The notes under the pieces: generated by a model
What the model was told of the DNA's origin: nothing
The model's input: only the letters and a program-made list of their open reading frames with translations
Databases searched by the model: none
Assembly: GCF_021343995.1 (NCBI RefSeq)
Contig: NZ_JAJTTE010000032.1
Coordinates: 25,542 to 89,541, forward strand
Reading direction: 5' to 3'
DNA from: Pseudonocardia terrae
GTDB lineage: Bacteria; Actinomycetota; Actinomycetes; Mycobacteriales; Pseudonocardiaceae
Length of the DNA stretch: 64,000 nt
Shown here: piece by piece, positions 42,078 through 50,515 of the stretch
Numbering within the stretch: the first letter of the stretch is position 1
Layout of the letters: the number at the start of each line of letters is the position of its first letter
Position numbers and translations under genes: made by a program

Positions 42078-43256
42078 ATGAGCGCCCCCACCACCACCGA
42101 GGCGCAGGTCCCTCCGCTGGCGGGCTTCACCGTCGGCGTCACGGCGGCCCGGCGGGCCGAGGAGCTGGGCACGATGCTCGAGCGCCGGGGGGCGTGCGTG
42201 CAGCACGGCCCGGCGCTGCGCATCGTCCCGCTGGCCGACGACGCCGAGCTCGAGGCCCGCACGCGTGACCTGATCGAGCGGCCGCCGGACGTCACCGTCG
42301 CGACGACGGGCATCGGCTTCCGCGGCTGGGTCGAGGCCGCCGACGGTTGGGGGATGGGCGAGGACCTGCTGGCCGCGCTGTCCCGCGGCGAGCTGCTGGC
42401 CCGCGGCCCGAAGGCGCGCGGGCAGATCCGGGCGTCCGGGCTGACGGAGGTGTGGTCGCCGCCGTCCGAGTCGTCCGCCGAGGTGCTGGACCACCTCCTC
42501 GACCAGGGGGTCGACGGCCGCCGGATCGCGGTCCAGCTGCACGGCGAACCCCTGCCCGACGTCGTCGAGGCGTTGGAGATGGCCGGCGCGGAGGTCGTCG
42601 AGGTGCCGGTCTACCGATGGGTACCGCCCGCCGACCTCGCCCCGATGGACCGGCTGACCGATCTGGCCCTGGCCGGCGGCATCGACATGCTGACGTTCAC
42701 CAGTGCTCCGGCCGCCGCCAGCCTGCTGGCCAGGGCGGCGGAGCGCGGGATGCGGGACGAGCTGGTCGCGGCGCTGCGCGGGCGGGTGCTCGTCGTGTGC
42801 GTCGGTCCGGTCACGGCCGCGCCGCTGGAGGCCGTCGACGTCCCGACGGTGCAGCCGCAGCGCTCGCGCCTCGGTGCCATGGTCCGTGCGCTGGAGGCCG
42901 AGGCCCCCGCCCGCGCCCGGCGGCTGCCCGTGGCCGGGCACCGGCTGGAGCTGCGCGGGCACGCGGCCCTGGTCGACGGTGAGCTGAAGGCGGTGCCGCC
43001 CACCGGGATGGCCCTGCTGCGGGTGCTGGCCCGGCGCCCGGGGCGGGTGGTGTCGCGCGCCGAGCTGCTGCGCGCCCTGCCCGGCGGCGGCGACGACGAG
43101 CATGCCGTCGAGACCGCCATGGCCCGGCTGCGCTCGGCGCTGGGGGTGCCGAAACTGATCCAGACCGTCGTGAAGCGCGGGTACCGGCTCGCGCTCGACC
43201 CCAACGCCGGCCCCACGCCGATGGGCGGGCACTGCGTGTCCGGGGACGAGCGGTGA
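42078..43256 (+). CDS. hemD: Uroporphyrinogen-III synthase fused to a C-terminal winged-helix domain
   Basis: A 392-residue protein. Residues 1-275 form a HemD-like two-lobed fold (LAGFTVGVTAARRAEEL; DVTVATTGIGFRGWVE; VQLHGEPLPDVVEALE; MLTFTSAPAAASLLARA). Residues about 290-385 are an OmpR/PhoB-type winged helix (PTGMALLRVLARRPGRVVSR; HAVETAMARLRSALG; IQTVVKRGYRLA). The fusion is known in actinobacterial nitrite clusters and may couple siroheme supply to gene control. The ATG at 42078 (GGAG nine bases upstream) is chosen; GTG 42027, overlapping the nirD stop, is the alternative. Confidence 0.88.
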   Translation: MSAPTTTEAQVPPLAGFTVGVTAARRAEELGTMLERRGACVQHGPALRIVPLADDAELEARTRDLIERPPDVTVATTGIGFRGWVEAADGWGMGEDLLAALSRGELLARGPKARGQIRASGLTEVWSPPSESSAEVLDHLLDQGVDGRRIAVQLHGEPLPDVVEALEMAGAEVVEVPVYRWVPPADLAPMDRLTDLALAGGIDMLTFTSAPAAASLLARAAERGMRDELVAALRGRVLVVCVGPVTAAPLEAVDVPTVQPQRSRLGAMVRALEAEAPARARRLPVAGHRLELRGHAALVDGELKAVPPTGMALLRVLARRPGRVVSRAELLRALPGGGDDEHAVETAMARLRSALGVPKLIQTVVKRGYRLALDPNAGPTPMGGHCVSGDER

Positions 43257-44032
43257 GGGCGGCCCCGCCGGGTCCGCTGACCGACCTGTCCGTCCCGATG
43301 CAGGCCTCGCTGCCGTCGGAGGAGTGGTCCGCGTCGCGGCCGCCGTTGGTCCTCGTCGCGCACGGGAGCCGCTCCGACGCCGCCGACGCGGTGGTCCAGG
43401 AGATCGCGGCCGGTGCGCGGGCGGCGCTGCCCGGGACCGAGGTGCGGGTCGGGTACGTCGACGTCCGGCGGCCGGGGGTCGCCGACGCGATCGTCGGGCT
43501 CGACGGGGCCGTGGTCCTGCCCGCCTTCCTGGCCTCCGGCTACCACGTGCGCACCGACCTGCCGGCGCAGCTCGTCGAGGCGGGGGCGGACCCGGACCGC
43601 TTCGTGGTCACGCCCGCGCTCGGCCCCCACCCGCTGCTGGTCCGCGCGGCGCTGGCCCGGCTGGCGGCGGCCGGGCACCGGGTCGGCGACACGGTCGTGC
43701 TGGCGGCGGCCGGGTCCTCCGACGCGGCGGCGGTGACCGAGGTGCGCACCGTGGGGAAGATGCTCGCCGAGGCCCTCGGCCGCGGCGTGCGGGTCGGGTT
43801 CGCCGCCGCGGCCGCACCTCGGATCGACGCGCTGGTCGACGGCCTGCGCCGGGCGGGCTCCGAGCGGATCTCGGTGGTCTCCTGGCTGCTCGCGCCCGGG
43901 GTGTTCCACACCCGCATCCGCGACTCCGGGGCGGACGCCGTGGGCGACCCGCTCGGCGCGCACCCGGATGTCGTCGCGGCCGTGGTGGCGCGCTACCGGG
44001 CGGGGATCGGAGCCGGGACGGTCGCGGCGTAG
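43253..44032 (+). CDS. Sirohydrochlorin ferrochelatase (CbiX/SirB type)
   Basis: A 259-residue protein with LVLVAHGSRSDAADAVV in the first lobe, the His being the expected metal-binding residue, then VGYVDVRRPGVADAI, LPAFLASGYHVRTDLP and a second lobe (LLVRAALARLAAAGHRVGD; VVSWLLAPGVFHTRI). It inserts iron into sirohydrochlorin to make siroheme for NirB. The GTG at 43253 overlaps the hemD stop. It is the last gene of the nitrite operon. Confidence 0.9.
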   Translation: MRAAPPGPLTDLSVPMQASLPSEEWSASRPPLVLVAHGSRSDAADAVVQEIAAGARAALPGTEVRVGYVDVRRPGVADAIVGLDGAVVLPAFLASGYHVRTDLPAQLVEAGADPDRFVVTPALGPHPLLVRAALARLAAAGHRVGDTVVLAAAGSSDAAAVTEVRTVGKMLAEALGRGVRVGFAAAAAPRIDALVDGLRRAGSERISVVSWLLAPGVFHTRIRDSGADAVGDPLGAHPDVVAAVVARYRAGIGAGTVAA

Positions 44033-44187
44033 CGGCCCATGTAGGGGGGTGACAGCTGTGAGCGCGGTAGTCGCGCCAACCACGACCGACGCGAGGGCTG
44101 CTCGCGCCTCCGGTGCTGATCGGTTCGGCTACGTCCGCGACACCACTGTGATCGCTGAGGCGTGCACTCACGGCTCATCCTGAGGCC

Positions 44188-44700
44188 GTCACCGCACTCG
44201 GCCGCTGATCATGGTGGAGATCGTCGGCGGACCCCTCTGCCGTGATCGCCAGCCGGGTGCGTCCAGGGTCGATCCGAGGCCTCCGTGCACGCGGTCCGCG
44301 ATCATGGCGGAACGCGCTCGTGATCGCGGAATGGGTGCATCCCCGGCTCAGTGTCTCGCCGTCACCGCACTCGGGTGCTGATCATGATCGAGGTCGCCGG
44401 GGGGCGCCTCATCCACCCTCGCCAGCCGGGTGCGTCCAGGGTCGGTCCGAAGGGCCTCCGTGCACGCGGTCCGCGATCACGGCGGAACGCGCGCTCGTGA
44501 TCGCGGAATGGGTGCATCCACGGCTCGGTGACTCGCCGTCACCGGACCTGGCTGCTGATCATGATGGAGGTCGCCGAGGAGCCCTCATCCACGATCGCCA
44601 TGTGGGGGCATTCATGGCTCACAGGGTCGCCGTCGCTGCACCCGGAGGCTGATCAAGGTTGAGACAACAGCGAGCCGCATCTCCCATGATCGCCATGTGG
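44188..44700. repeat. Degenerate tandem repeats (~175 bp units) in a gene-free region
   Basis: Bases 44188-44360 and 44361-44537 are clearly similar (same order of GTCACCGCACTCG, GCTGATCAT, CGCCAGCCGGGTGCGTCCAG, GTGCACGCGGTCCGCGATCA, GTGATCGCGGAATGGGTGCA). A shorter third copy starts at 44538 and a fragment at 44632. The whole 714-bp gap from 44033 to 44746 contains no convincing gene; an open frame at 44242-44652 merely translates the repeats. Confidence 0.85.
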
Positions 44701-44746
44701 GGTATCGACTGCGGACGTCTCGTCCGGCGTCGCACGGACCCGCTGA

Positions 44747-45025
44747 TCAGCGGCGGTCGCGGGGGAGGCGGCCGTCGACGAGGAGCACGCCCTCGGCCCG
44801 CAGTCGCGCGGACTGCTCCCGCGCGATGTGCGGGGCGCAGGTGCCGTCGGCGCGCAGGACGCGGTGCCAGGGCAGGTCGTGGCCGTCCTCCGCGAGGATC
44901 CGGCCCACCAGCCGGGCGCGCCCGGGGATGCCGGCGTCGGCGGCGACCCGGCCGTACGTGCTGGTCGCGCCGGGAGGGATCGCCGCGACCACGTCGCGCA
45001 CCCGCTCGAGCGTCTCCTCGTCCAT
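44747..45025 (-). CDS. Alkyltransferase-like protein (ATL, MGMT homologue without catalytic Cys)
   Basis: A 92-residue protein with IPPGATSTYGRVAADAGIPG and ARLVGRILAEDG, normal for the DNA-binding domain of O6-alkylguanine-DNA alkyltransferases. The active-site motif reads LPWHRV (Trp53) instead of PCHRV. Such ATL proteins bind O6-alkylguanine and hand lesions to nucleotide excision repair rather than repairing them. The ATG overlaps the stop of the upstream hydrolase remnant by one base. The position corresponds to Rv3204 next to lipV. Confidence 0.9.
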   Translation of the reverse strand: MDEETLERVRDVVAAIPPGATSTYGRVAADAGIPGRARLVGRILAEDGHDLPWHRVLRADGTCAPHIAREQSARLRAEGVLLVDGRLPRDRR

Positions 45026-45576
45026 CAGCCCTCCAGGAAACCCCGCAGGTGCCCCGCGACCTCGGCGGCCCGCTCCAGGTACAGCATGTGCCCGGTGTCC
45101 ACGGGGGTGACCGTGAGGTCCTCGCCCAGCTCGGTGCGGCAGGCCGCCAGCCACTTCTCCGAGACGAAGTCGGCGCCGGTCGCCGGCATGATCAGTGTGG
45201 GCCGGCCCGCCGGCGGCACCACCGCCTCGCGCGCCATCTCGCCCCACGCCGCGACCAGCGCCGCGCGCGAGTAGCGCCACCGCCAGGCGCCGTCCCGCTC
45301 CTCGAGATGGGCCTCGACCTCCGCGTCGACCAGCTCCGCCGGCACCCCCGCCCAGCTCTCCGCCTTCGCCGCGCGCGCCGCCTCCCGGTCGGGGTCCGAC
45401 TCCTCCGCCCGGGACTCCTCCGCGGTCCGCAGCATGTCCTCCGGGTCGAGCCCGATCGCCGGGTCGAGCAGCACCAGTCGCGTGACACGCTCCGGCGCCG
45501 CGCGGGTGAGGTGGGTCGCGATCGCACCGCCGGCCGGGTCGCCGGCGAGGTGGACGTGGAGGGGAGCGTCGGGCAT
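45025..45576 (-). pseudogene. LipV-like alpha/beta hydrolase with probable internal deletion
   Basis: A 183-codon frame. It begins PLHVHLAGDPAGGAIATHL: the first part resembles the very N-terminus of LipV-type hydrolases and the second the region just after the nucleophile elbow. The oxyanion His-Gly strand and the GHSxGG serine are missing. The rest (VTRLVLLDPAIGLDPEDML, WAGVPAELVDAEVEAHLEE, SEKWLAACRTELGEDLTV, TGHMLYLERAAEVAGHL) matches the C-terminal half, including the final His. Without the Ser the enzyme should be inactive. The gene order matches Rv3203 (lipV) beside Rv3204. A real, shortened protein with another role is possible. Confidence 0.6.
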
Positions 45577-45821
45577 GCGGTGATCGCCACCCCACCCCGA
45601 CAGGAACGGGCGCGATGCGAGCCTCCGGGCATCGAACGGCACCGGAGGGCGGCCTGTGGGACCGCCCGGTGACGCCCGCACGGGCCATCGGGCGGACGGA
45701 CCGTGCGAGCGCCACGCGAGCGTCGTCGGCGCGACAGCCCTGTCACCGTCGGAAAGATCTTCCACGCCCGACCCGCGACCCCGCGTGGAACTGTCGGTGG
45801 GGCGTGGTCGAATCTCGGACC

Positions 45822-48800
45822 GTGACCCCCGATCCCGCCCGCCGTGCCGCGGTCGACGGCCTGCCCGTCGGCGGCGGTCGCGTGGGCGCGGCCGAGGGAC
45901 CGCTGCTCGTGCGCCCGGCCCGGCCCGTGGCGCCGGAGCCGGAGTGGGAGGCCGCGGCGCGACGGGTCGTCGAGCACCAGGCCGGGCCGCTGCGCGTGAT
46001 CGGCGGGCCGGGCACGGGCAAGACCACCGTGCTGCTCGAGAGCGTGGCGCGCCGCGTCCGGGCCGGAGTCGACCCGGGGCGCATCCTGCTGCTGGTGGGC
46101 AGTCGGCGCGCCGCCGCGGACCTGCGGGAGCGCCTCGTCCGGCTGATCCACCCGGACGACCCGGCCGCCACCGCCCTCCGGGCCCGCACCTCGCGCGAGA
46201 TGCTCGTGCGCACCGTGCACTCGTACGCGTTCGGGATCATGCGGCTGCACGCCGCGCGCGCGGGTGACCCGCCGCCCCGGCTGCTCGCGGGCGCGGAGCA
46301 GGACGCGGTGGTCCGCGACCTCCTGGCCGGCGAGATCGCGAACTGGAACGGCAGCGTCCCCGGCTCGGGCTGGCCCGAACGGCTGCGGCCCGCGCTCGGC
46401 ATCCCCGCCTTCGCCGCCGAGCTGCGCGAGCTCCTGCTGCGCGCGGAGGAGCGCGGGCTCGGTCCCGAGGAGCTCCTGGCCCTCGGCGAACGGCACGGCG
46501 TGCCGGAGTGGGAGGCCGCCGGCCGCTTCTTCCGCACGTACGAGCAGGTCATCCTGCTGCGGGGCGCCGCGGGCGGGGCCGCGCCGCAGGCCACCGCACC
46601 GGCCCTCGACTCCGCGGAGCTGGTCGCCGCGGCGCTCGACGCGCTGGCCTTCGATCCCGAGCTGCTCCACACCGAGCGGGAGCGGGTCCGCCACCTCCTG
46701 GTCGACGACGCGCAGGACCTCGACCCCCAGCAGCTCGAGCTGGTCCGGGTGCTGGCCCGCACCGCGACCAGCGCGCTCGTCGCCGGTGATCCCGACCAGG
46801 CCGTCCTCGGGTTCCGCGGCGCCGATCCGGACGGCCTGCGCGCGGTCGACGCGCCCACGGCGGTGCTGACCGTCGACCACCGGCAGCGGGACGCGGTCCG
46901 TGCCGCGGGCGCCCGGCTGGCCTCGCGGCTGTCCGGGTCGGGCGAGGGCCGGCTGCGGGTCGCGCCGGCGTCGCTCTCGCACGGGTCGCACGAGGTCCCG
47001 GACGCGGGCTCGGTGCTGGTCCGCACGTTCTCGTCGGCGGCCACGGAGGCGGCCTGGATCGCCGACCGGCTACGCCGCGCGCACCTGGTCGAGGGCGTGC
47101 CGTGGTCGGAGATGGCAGTGCTGTCCCGCTCGGCGCGACGGACCCTCCCGGCGCTGCGCCGGGCGCTGGTCGCGGCCGGCGTCCCGATCGCCGCGCCGCC
47201 CGAGGAGCTGCCGCTCGCGCGCCAGCCCGCCGTGCTGCCGTTCCTGCTCATCCTGCGGGCCGCCACCCGGCCCGAGGAGATCGACGCCGACGCCGCCACC
47301 GCGCTGCTCACCTCGGCGCTCGGCTCCGGCGACCCGATGCGGATGCGCCGGCTGCGCCGCGGCCTGCTCCGCCTGCACGCGGCGGGGGAGGAGGGCCGGC
47401 GCCGCCGGGCCGCAGGCCCCGAGCCCGCCGAACCCACCGAACCCACCGATCCCGCCGGGCCCGTCCCGGCCGCCACCGCCGAGTCGGCGCCCGGCCCCGT
47501 GCTGCCGCCCGACCCCCACGACCTCTCGGCGGAGGACGTCGAGCGGGTCGGAAGCGATCCGCTGCTGGTCGAGGCCCTGCGCGCGGCCGCGGCCGGTCGC
47601 CCCGACCCGCTCACCGCGCTCCCGCCCGGCGACAGCGCACCGCTGCGCGCCGTGTCGGCCCTGCTCGCCACCGCTGCCGAGGCCGCCGGCGAGGGCCGCA
47701 CGGTCGAGGAGGTGCTCTGGCGCGTCTGGCAGCGCAGCGGGCTCGCCCGCCGCTGGGCCGCCGCCAGCGCCCGTGGCGGGCCGGTGGGCGCGGCGGCGGA
47801 CCGCGACCTCGACGCCGTCCTCGCGCTGTTCGACGCCGCCGCCCGCTACACCGACCGGCTCCCCGGTGCGGACGTCGCGGGCTTCGCCGAGTACCTCGGC
47901 GACCAGCACCTCCCCGGCGACACCCAGACGACCGGCGCCCCGCGGGAGGCGGCGGTCGCCCTGCTCACCGCGCACGCCGCCCGCGGCCGCGAGTGGGAGG
48001 TCGTCGCCGTCCCCGGCGTCCAGGAGGGCAGCTGGCCGGACCTGCGGCTGCGCGGCAGCCTGCTGGGCAACGAACGGCTGGTCGACGTCGTCGCCGGGAT
48101 CGCCGAACCCACCGGCGCCGAGGCGGCGGTGTCCCGCGTGGCCCCGCTGCTCGCCGAGGAGCGGCGGCTGTTCTACGTCGCCTGCACTCGCGCGCGGCGG
48201 ACGCTGCTGGTCAGCGCGGTGCACGCGGAGGACGAGCAGCCCTCCCGCTTCCTCGACGAGCTCGACCCGTTACCGGCCGAGGCCACCGAGGGCCGGCCGA
48301 CGTTCCGCCCCGGCCGCGCGCTCGTCCTCGCCGAGCTGGTCGGCGAGCTGCGCCGCGCCGTCACCGAGCCCGACCACGGCGACCCGGCCCGGGCGGCCCG
48401 CCGCCGGCGCGCGGCGGCCCAGCTGGCCCGGCTCGCCGCGGAGAAGGTGCCCGGCGCCCATCCGGAGGACTGGTACGGCCTGCCCGAGCCCTCGGCCGAA
48501 GCGCCGCTGCGCCCCGAGGGCGAGATCGTGCCCGTGTCGCCTTCGGACATCGAGCGGATCCTGTCCTGCCCGCTGCGCTGGGTGCTGGAGCGGCACGGGG
48601 GCAGCGAGACCGGCGCGTTGTCGGCGGTCACCGGCTCGCTCGTGCACGCCCTGGTGCAGGCACAGGCCGCCGGCGCCGATCCCGCGGAGCTCGACGCCGC
48701 GCTGCGGACCGCCTGGGCGCGGCTCGACGCGGGCGCGCCCTGGTACGGCCGCCGCGAGCTGGCCCGGGTCCGCGGCATGCTCGCCGGCTACGCCCAGTGG

Positions 48801-49340
48801 CTGCGCGAGAGCCGGGAACAGGGCCTGCGGCTGCTCGCCGTCGAGCACCCCGTCCAGCTCGACATCGAGGGCGACGACCCGGACGAGGTGGAGGTCGGTA
48901 CGCCGCGCCCCACCGTGCGGCTGCGGGGCCGGGTCGACCGGCTGGAGGTCGACGCGGAGGGCCGCCCCGTCGTCGTCGACGTCAAGACGGGACGCACCGC
49001 GGTCAGCGCCGCCTCGGCCGCCGAGCACCCGCAGCTCGCGGTCTACCAGCTCGCCGCGACCCTGGGCGCCTTCTCCGACCTGGTGGGCGCCGGCGCCGCG
49101 CCCGGCGGCGCGCGGCTGGTGTTCGTGGCCGACCGCAAGGCCACGGGCTCGCCGAAGGAGCCCGTCCAGCCCCCGCTCGACGCCGAGGCCGCCGGACAGT
49201 GGCGGGAGGTCGTGTGGGAAGCGGCGCGGCAGACGTCCGGCCCGCTGTACGTCGCCCGCGTCGGACCGGACTGCGACCGTTGCCCCGTTCGGGGGAGTTG
49301 CCCCGCGGTCGAGTCCGGTCGGTCGGTGGTCGAGGAGTGA
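45822..49340 (+). CDS. adnA: AdnA subunit of the AdnAB helicase-nuclease
   Basis: A 1,172-residue protein. Superfamily I helicase motifs: Walker A GGPGTGKT (near 61), LLVDDAQDLDP (II, near 295), VAGDPDQAVLGFRG (III), VDHRQR (IV), LTAHAARGREWEVVAVPG (V) and RRLFYVACTRARR (VI). The C-terminal RecB-type nuclease has GRVDRLEVD and VVDVKTGRT (near 1036-1055). Four cysteines, in SCPLRW and CDRCPVRGSC, would hold an Fe-S cluster. AdnAB processes double-strand-break ends in mycobacteria (Rv3202c/Rv3201c). GTG 45822 gives the protein without a doubtful 69-residue extension. No ribosome site is seen, so leaderless start is possible. Confidence 0.92.
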   Translation: MTPDPARRAAVDGLPVGGGRVGAAEGPLLVRPARPVAPEPEWEAAARRVVEHQAGPLRVIGGPGTGKTTVLLESVARRVRAGVDPGRILLLVGSRRAAADLRERLVRLIHPDDPAATALRARTSREMLVRTVHSYAFGIMRLHAARAGDPPPRLLAGAEQDAVVRDLLAGEIANWNGSVPGSGWPERLRPALGIPAFAAELRELLLRAEERGLGPEELLALGERHGVPEWEAAGRFFRTYEQVILLRGAAGGAAPQATAPALDSAELVAAALDALAFDPELLHTERERVRHLLVDDAQDLDPQQLELVRVLARTATSALVAGDPDQAVLGFRGADPDGLRAVDAPTAVLTVDHRQRDAVRAAGARLASRLSGSGEGRLRVAPASLSHGSHEVPDAGSVLVRTFSSAATEAAWIADRLRRAHLVEGVPWSEMAVLSRSARRTLPALRRALVAAGVPIAAPPEELPLARQPAVLPFLLILRAATRPEEIDADAATALLTSALGSGDPMRMRRLRRGLLRLHAAGEEGRRRRAAGPEPAEPTEPTDPAGPVPAATAESAPGPVLPPDPHDLSAEDVERVGSDPLLVEALRAAAAGRPDPLTALPPGDSAPLRAVSALLATAAEAAGEGRTVEEVLWRVWQRSGLARRWAAASARGGPVGAAADRDLDAVLALFDAAARYTDRLPGADVAGFAEYLGDQHLPGDTQTTGAPREAAVALLTAHAARGREWEVVAVPGVQEGSWPDLRLRGSLLGNERLVDVVAGIAEPTGAEAAVSRVAPLLAEERRLFYVACTRARRTLLVSAVHAEDEQPSRFLDELDPLPAEATEGRPTFRPGRALVLAELVGELRRAVTEPDHGDPARAARRRRAAAQLARLAAEKVPGAHPEDWYGLPEPSAEAPLRPEGEIVPVSPSDIERILSCPLRWVLERHGGSETGALSAVTGSLVHALVQAQAAGADPAELDAALRTAWARLDAGAPWYGRRELARVRGMLAGYAQWLRESREQGLRLLAVEHPVQLDIEGDDPDEVEVGTPRPTVRLRGRVDRLEVDAEGRPVVVDVKTGRTAVSAASAAEHPQLAVYQLAATLGAFSDLVGAGAAPGGARLVFVADRKATGSPKEPVQPPLDAEAAGQWREVVWEAARQTSGPLYVARVGPDCDRCPVRGSCPAVESGRSVVEE

Positions 49341-49533
49341 GCCCGGTGGGCGCGGTCCCGGCCCGCGGGCCCGCCCGCCCGACCTGCGGCGACCGTGCAC
49401 CGCGCTCCCGTGCCCGCTCGGAGGTTCCTGCGTCACCCGGCCGGGTGTTCGCGCTAGGTTCGGGCACGTCCCCCTTGCGTTCCCCCCGCCGTGCTCCCCT
49501 GTCGTCGCGCGGCGGTCCGTCCCTGGAGGCGCC

Positions 49534-50463
49534 GTGTTCCGCCAACGCGTCCGTGCGGCCGGCATCGCCGGCCTGCTGGCCGTCGTGCTCAGCGCGTGCG
49601 GCTCCGCGGCCGAGCCCGAGCTGACCGCCGCCCCAGACTCGTCGCAGGGCGCGATGATCGCGCCGTCCACCGCCGCTACGACACCCCCGACCACCTCGGC
49701 GGCCGTGCCGACGCCCGCCCCGACGAGCACCGCGACCCCGAAGCCGAGCACCACCAAGAAGGCGGCGCCGAACGGCGCCCGCCAGGCCGCCACGTCCGGC
49801 GTCGCCTGGACCCCGGCGGGGGGCGACGAGTTCGGCGGTGGCTCGCTCGACGAGGGCAAGTGGGGCACCTACGACTCGGTCGGCGCGTTCAACAACGGCA
49901 GGCGCAGCCCCGACGCGGTATCCGTGGTCGGCGGTGCGCTCACGATCACCGCCCGGCCCGGCGACGGCGGCGTCTCGGGCGGCGTGGCCTATTCGAAGGG
50001 CCAGCTGTACGGGCGGTGGGAGTTCCGCGCGCGCACCGACAAGGGCCGCGGCTGGGGTTCGGCGATCCTGCTCTGGCCGGACTCCGAGAAGTGGCCGGAC
50101 GACGGCGAGCTGGACATGATGGAGGTCCCCGGCGAGAACCGGGACCTGGCGCACACGATCATCCACTACGGCGGATCGGCCAACAAGACGTTCGGCGACG
50201 CCACCAAGGGCGACTTCTCCCAGTGGCACACCTTCGTGTTCGAGTGGCTGCCGGACCGGATCACCGTCTACATCGACGGGAAGAAGACCTTCGAGACCAC
50301 CGACAAGGCGATGATCCCGACCACGCCGATGCACGCCACCATCCAGCTCGACCAGGGTCCGGCCAAGAACTGGATGGCGGCCCCGGACGACACGACTCCG
50401 GCCGAGACGAAGCTGCAGGTCGACTACATGCGGGTCTCGACACTGCCCGGGCACGCGGCCTGA
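49534..50463 (+). CDS. Secreted GH16-family glycoside hydrolase lipoprotein
   Basis: A 309-residue protein with a lipoprotein signal peptide (lipobox LSAC, Cys22), then a Thr/Pro/Ala-rich linker to about residue 85. The GH16 beta-sandwich has the catalytic motif DGELDMMEVPG (Glu192, Asp194, Glu197; the family E-x-D-x-x-E), with GQLYGRWEFRARTDKGRGWG and HTFVFEWLPDRITVYIDGKK as the conserved strands. It would cut beta-glucans or similar polysaccharides outside the cell. GTG 49534 has GGAGG four bases upstream. It sits between adnA and adnB, which are normally adjacent. No regulatory site is recognised in the 193 bp before it. Confidence 0.9.
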   Translation: MFRQRVRAAGIAGLLAVVLSACGSAAEPELTAAPDSSQGAMIAPSTAATTPPTTSAAVPTPAPTSTATPKPSTTKKAAPNGARQAATSGVAWTPAGGDEFGGGSLDEGKWGTYDSVGAFNNGRRSPDAVSVVGGALTITARPGDGGVSGGVAYSKGQLYGRWEFRARTDKGRGWGSAILLWPDSEKWPDDGELDMMEVPGENRDLAHTIIHYGGSANKTFGDATKGDFSQWHTFVFEWLPDRITVYIDGKKTFETTDKAMIPTTPMHATIQLDQGPAKNWMAAPDDTTPAETKLQVDYMRVSTLPGHAA

Positions 50464-50515
50464 CGGACGCCGCCGCCCGCCCGGTTCTGTCGGGGCCGTC
50501 GGGTAGACAGGTGCC

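Noticed and set aside
44242..44652. A 136-codon plus-strand frame in the repeat region
   Set aside because: It just translates the degenerate repeats, has no ribosome site and no family features.
45615..45821. N-terminal 69-residue extension of AdnA
   Set aside because: Its sequence lacks conservation-like features and runs through the region upstream of the hydrolase remnant; GTG 45822 gives a normal N-terminus.
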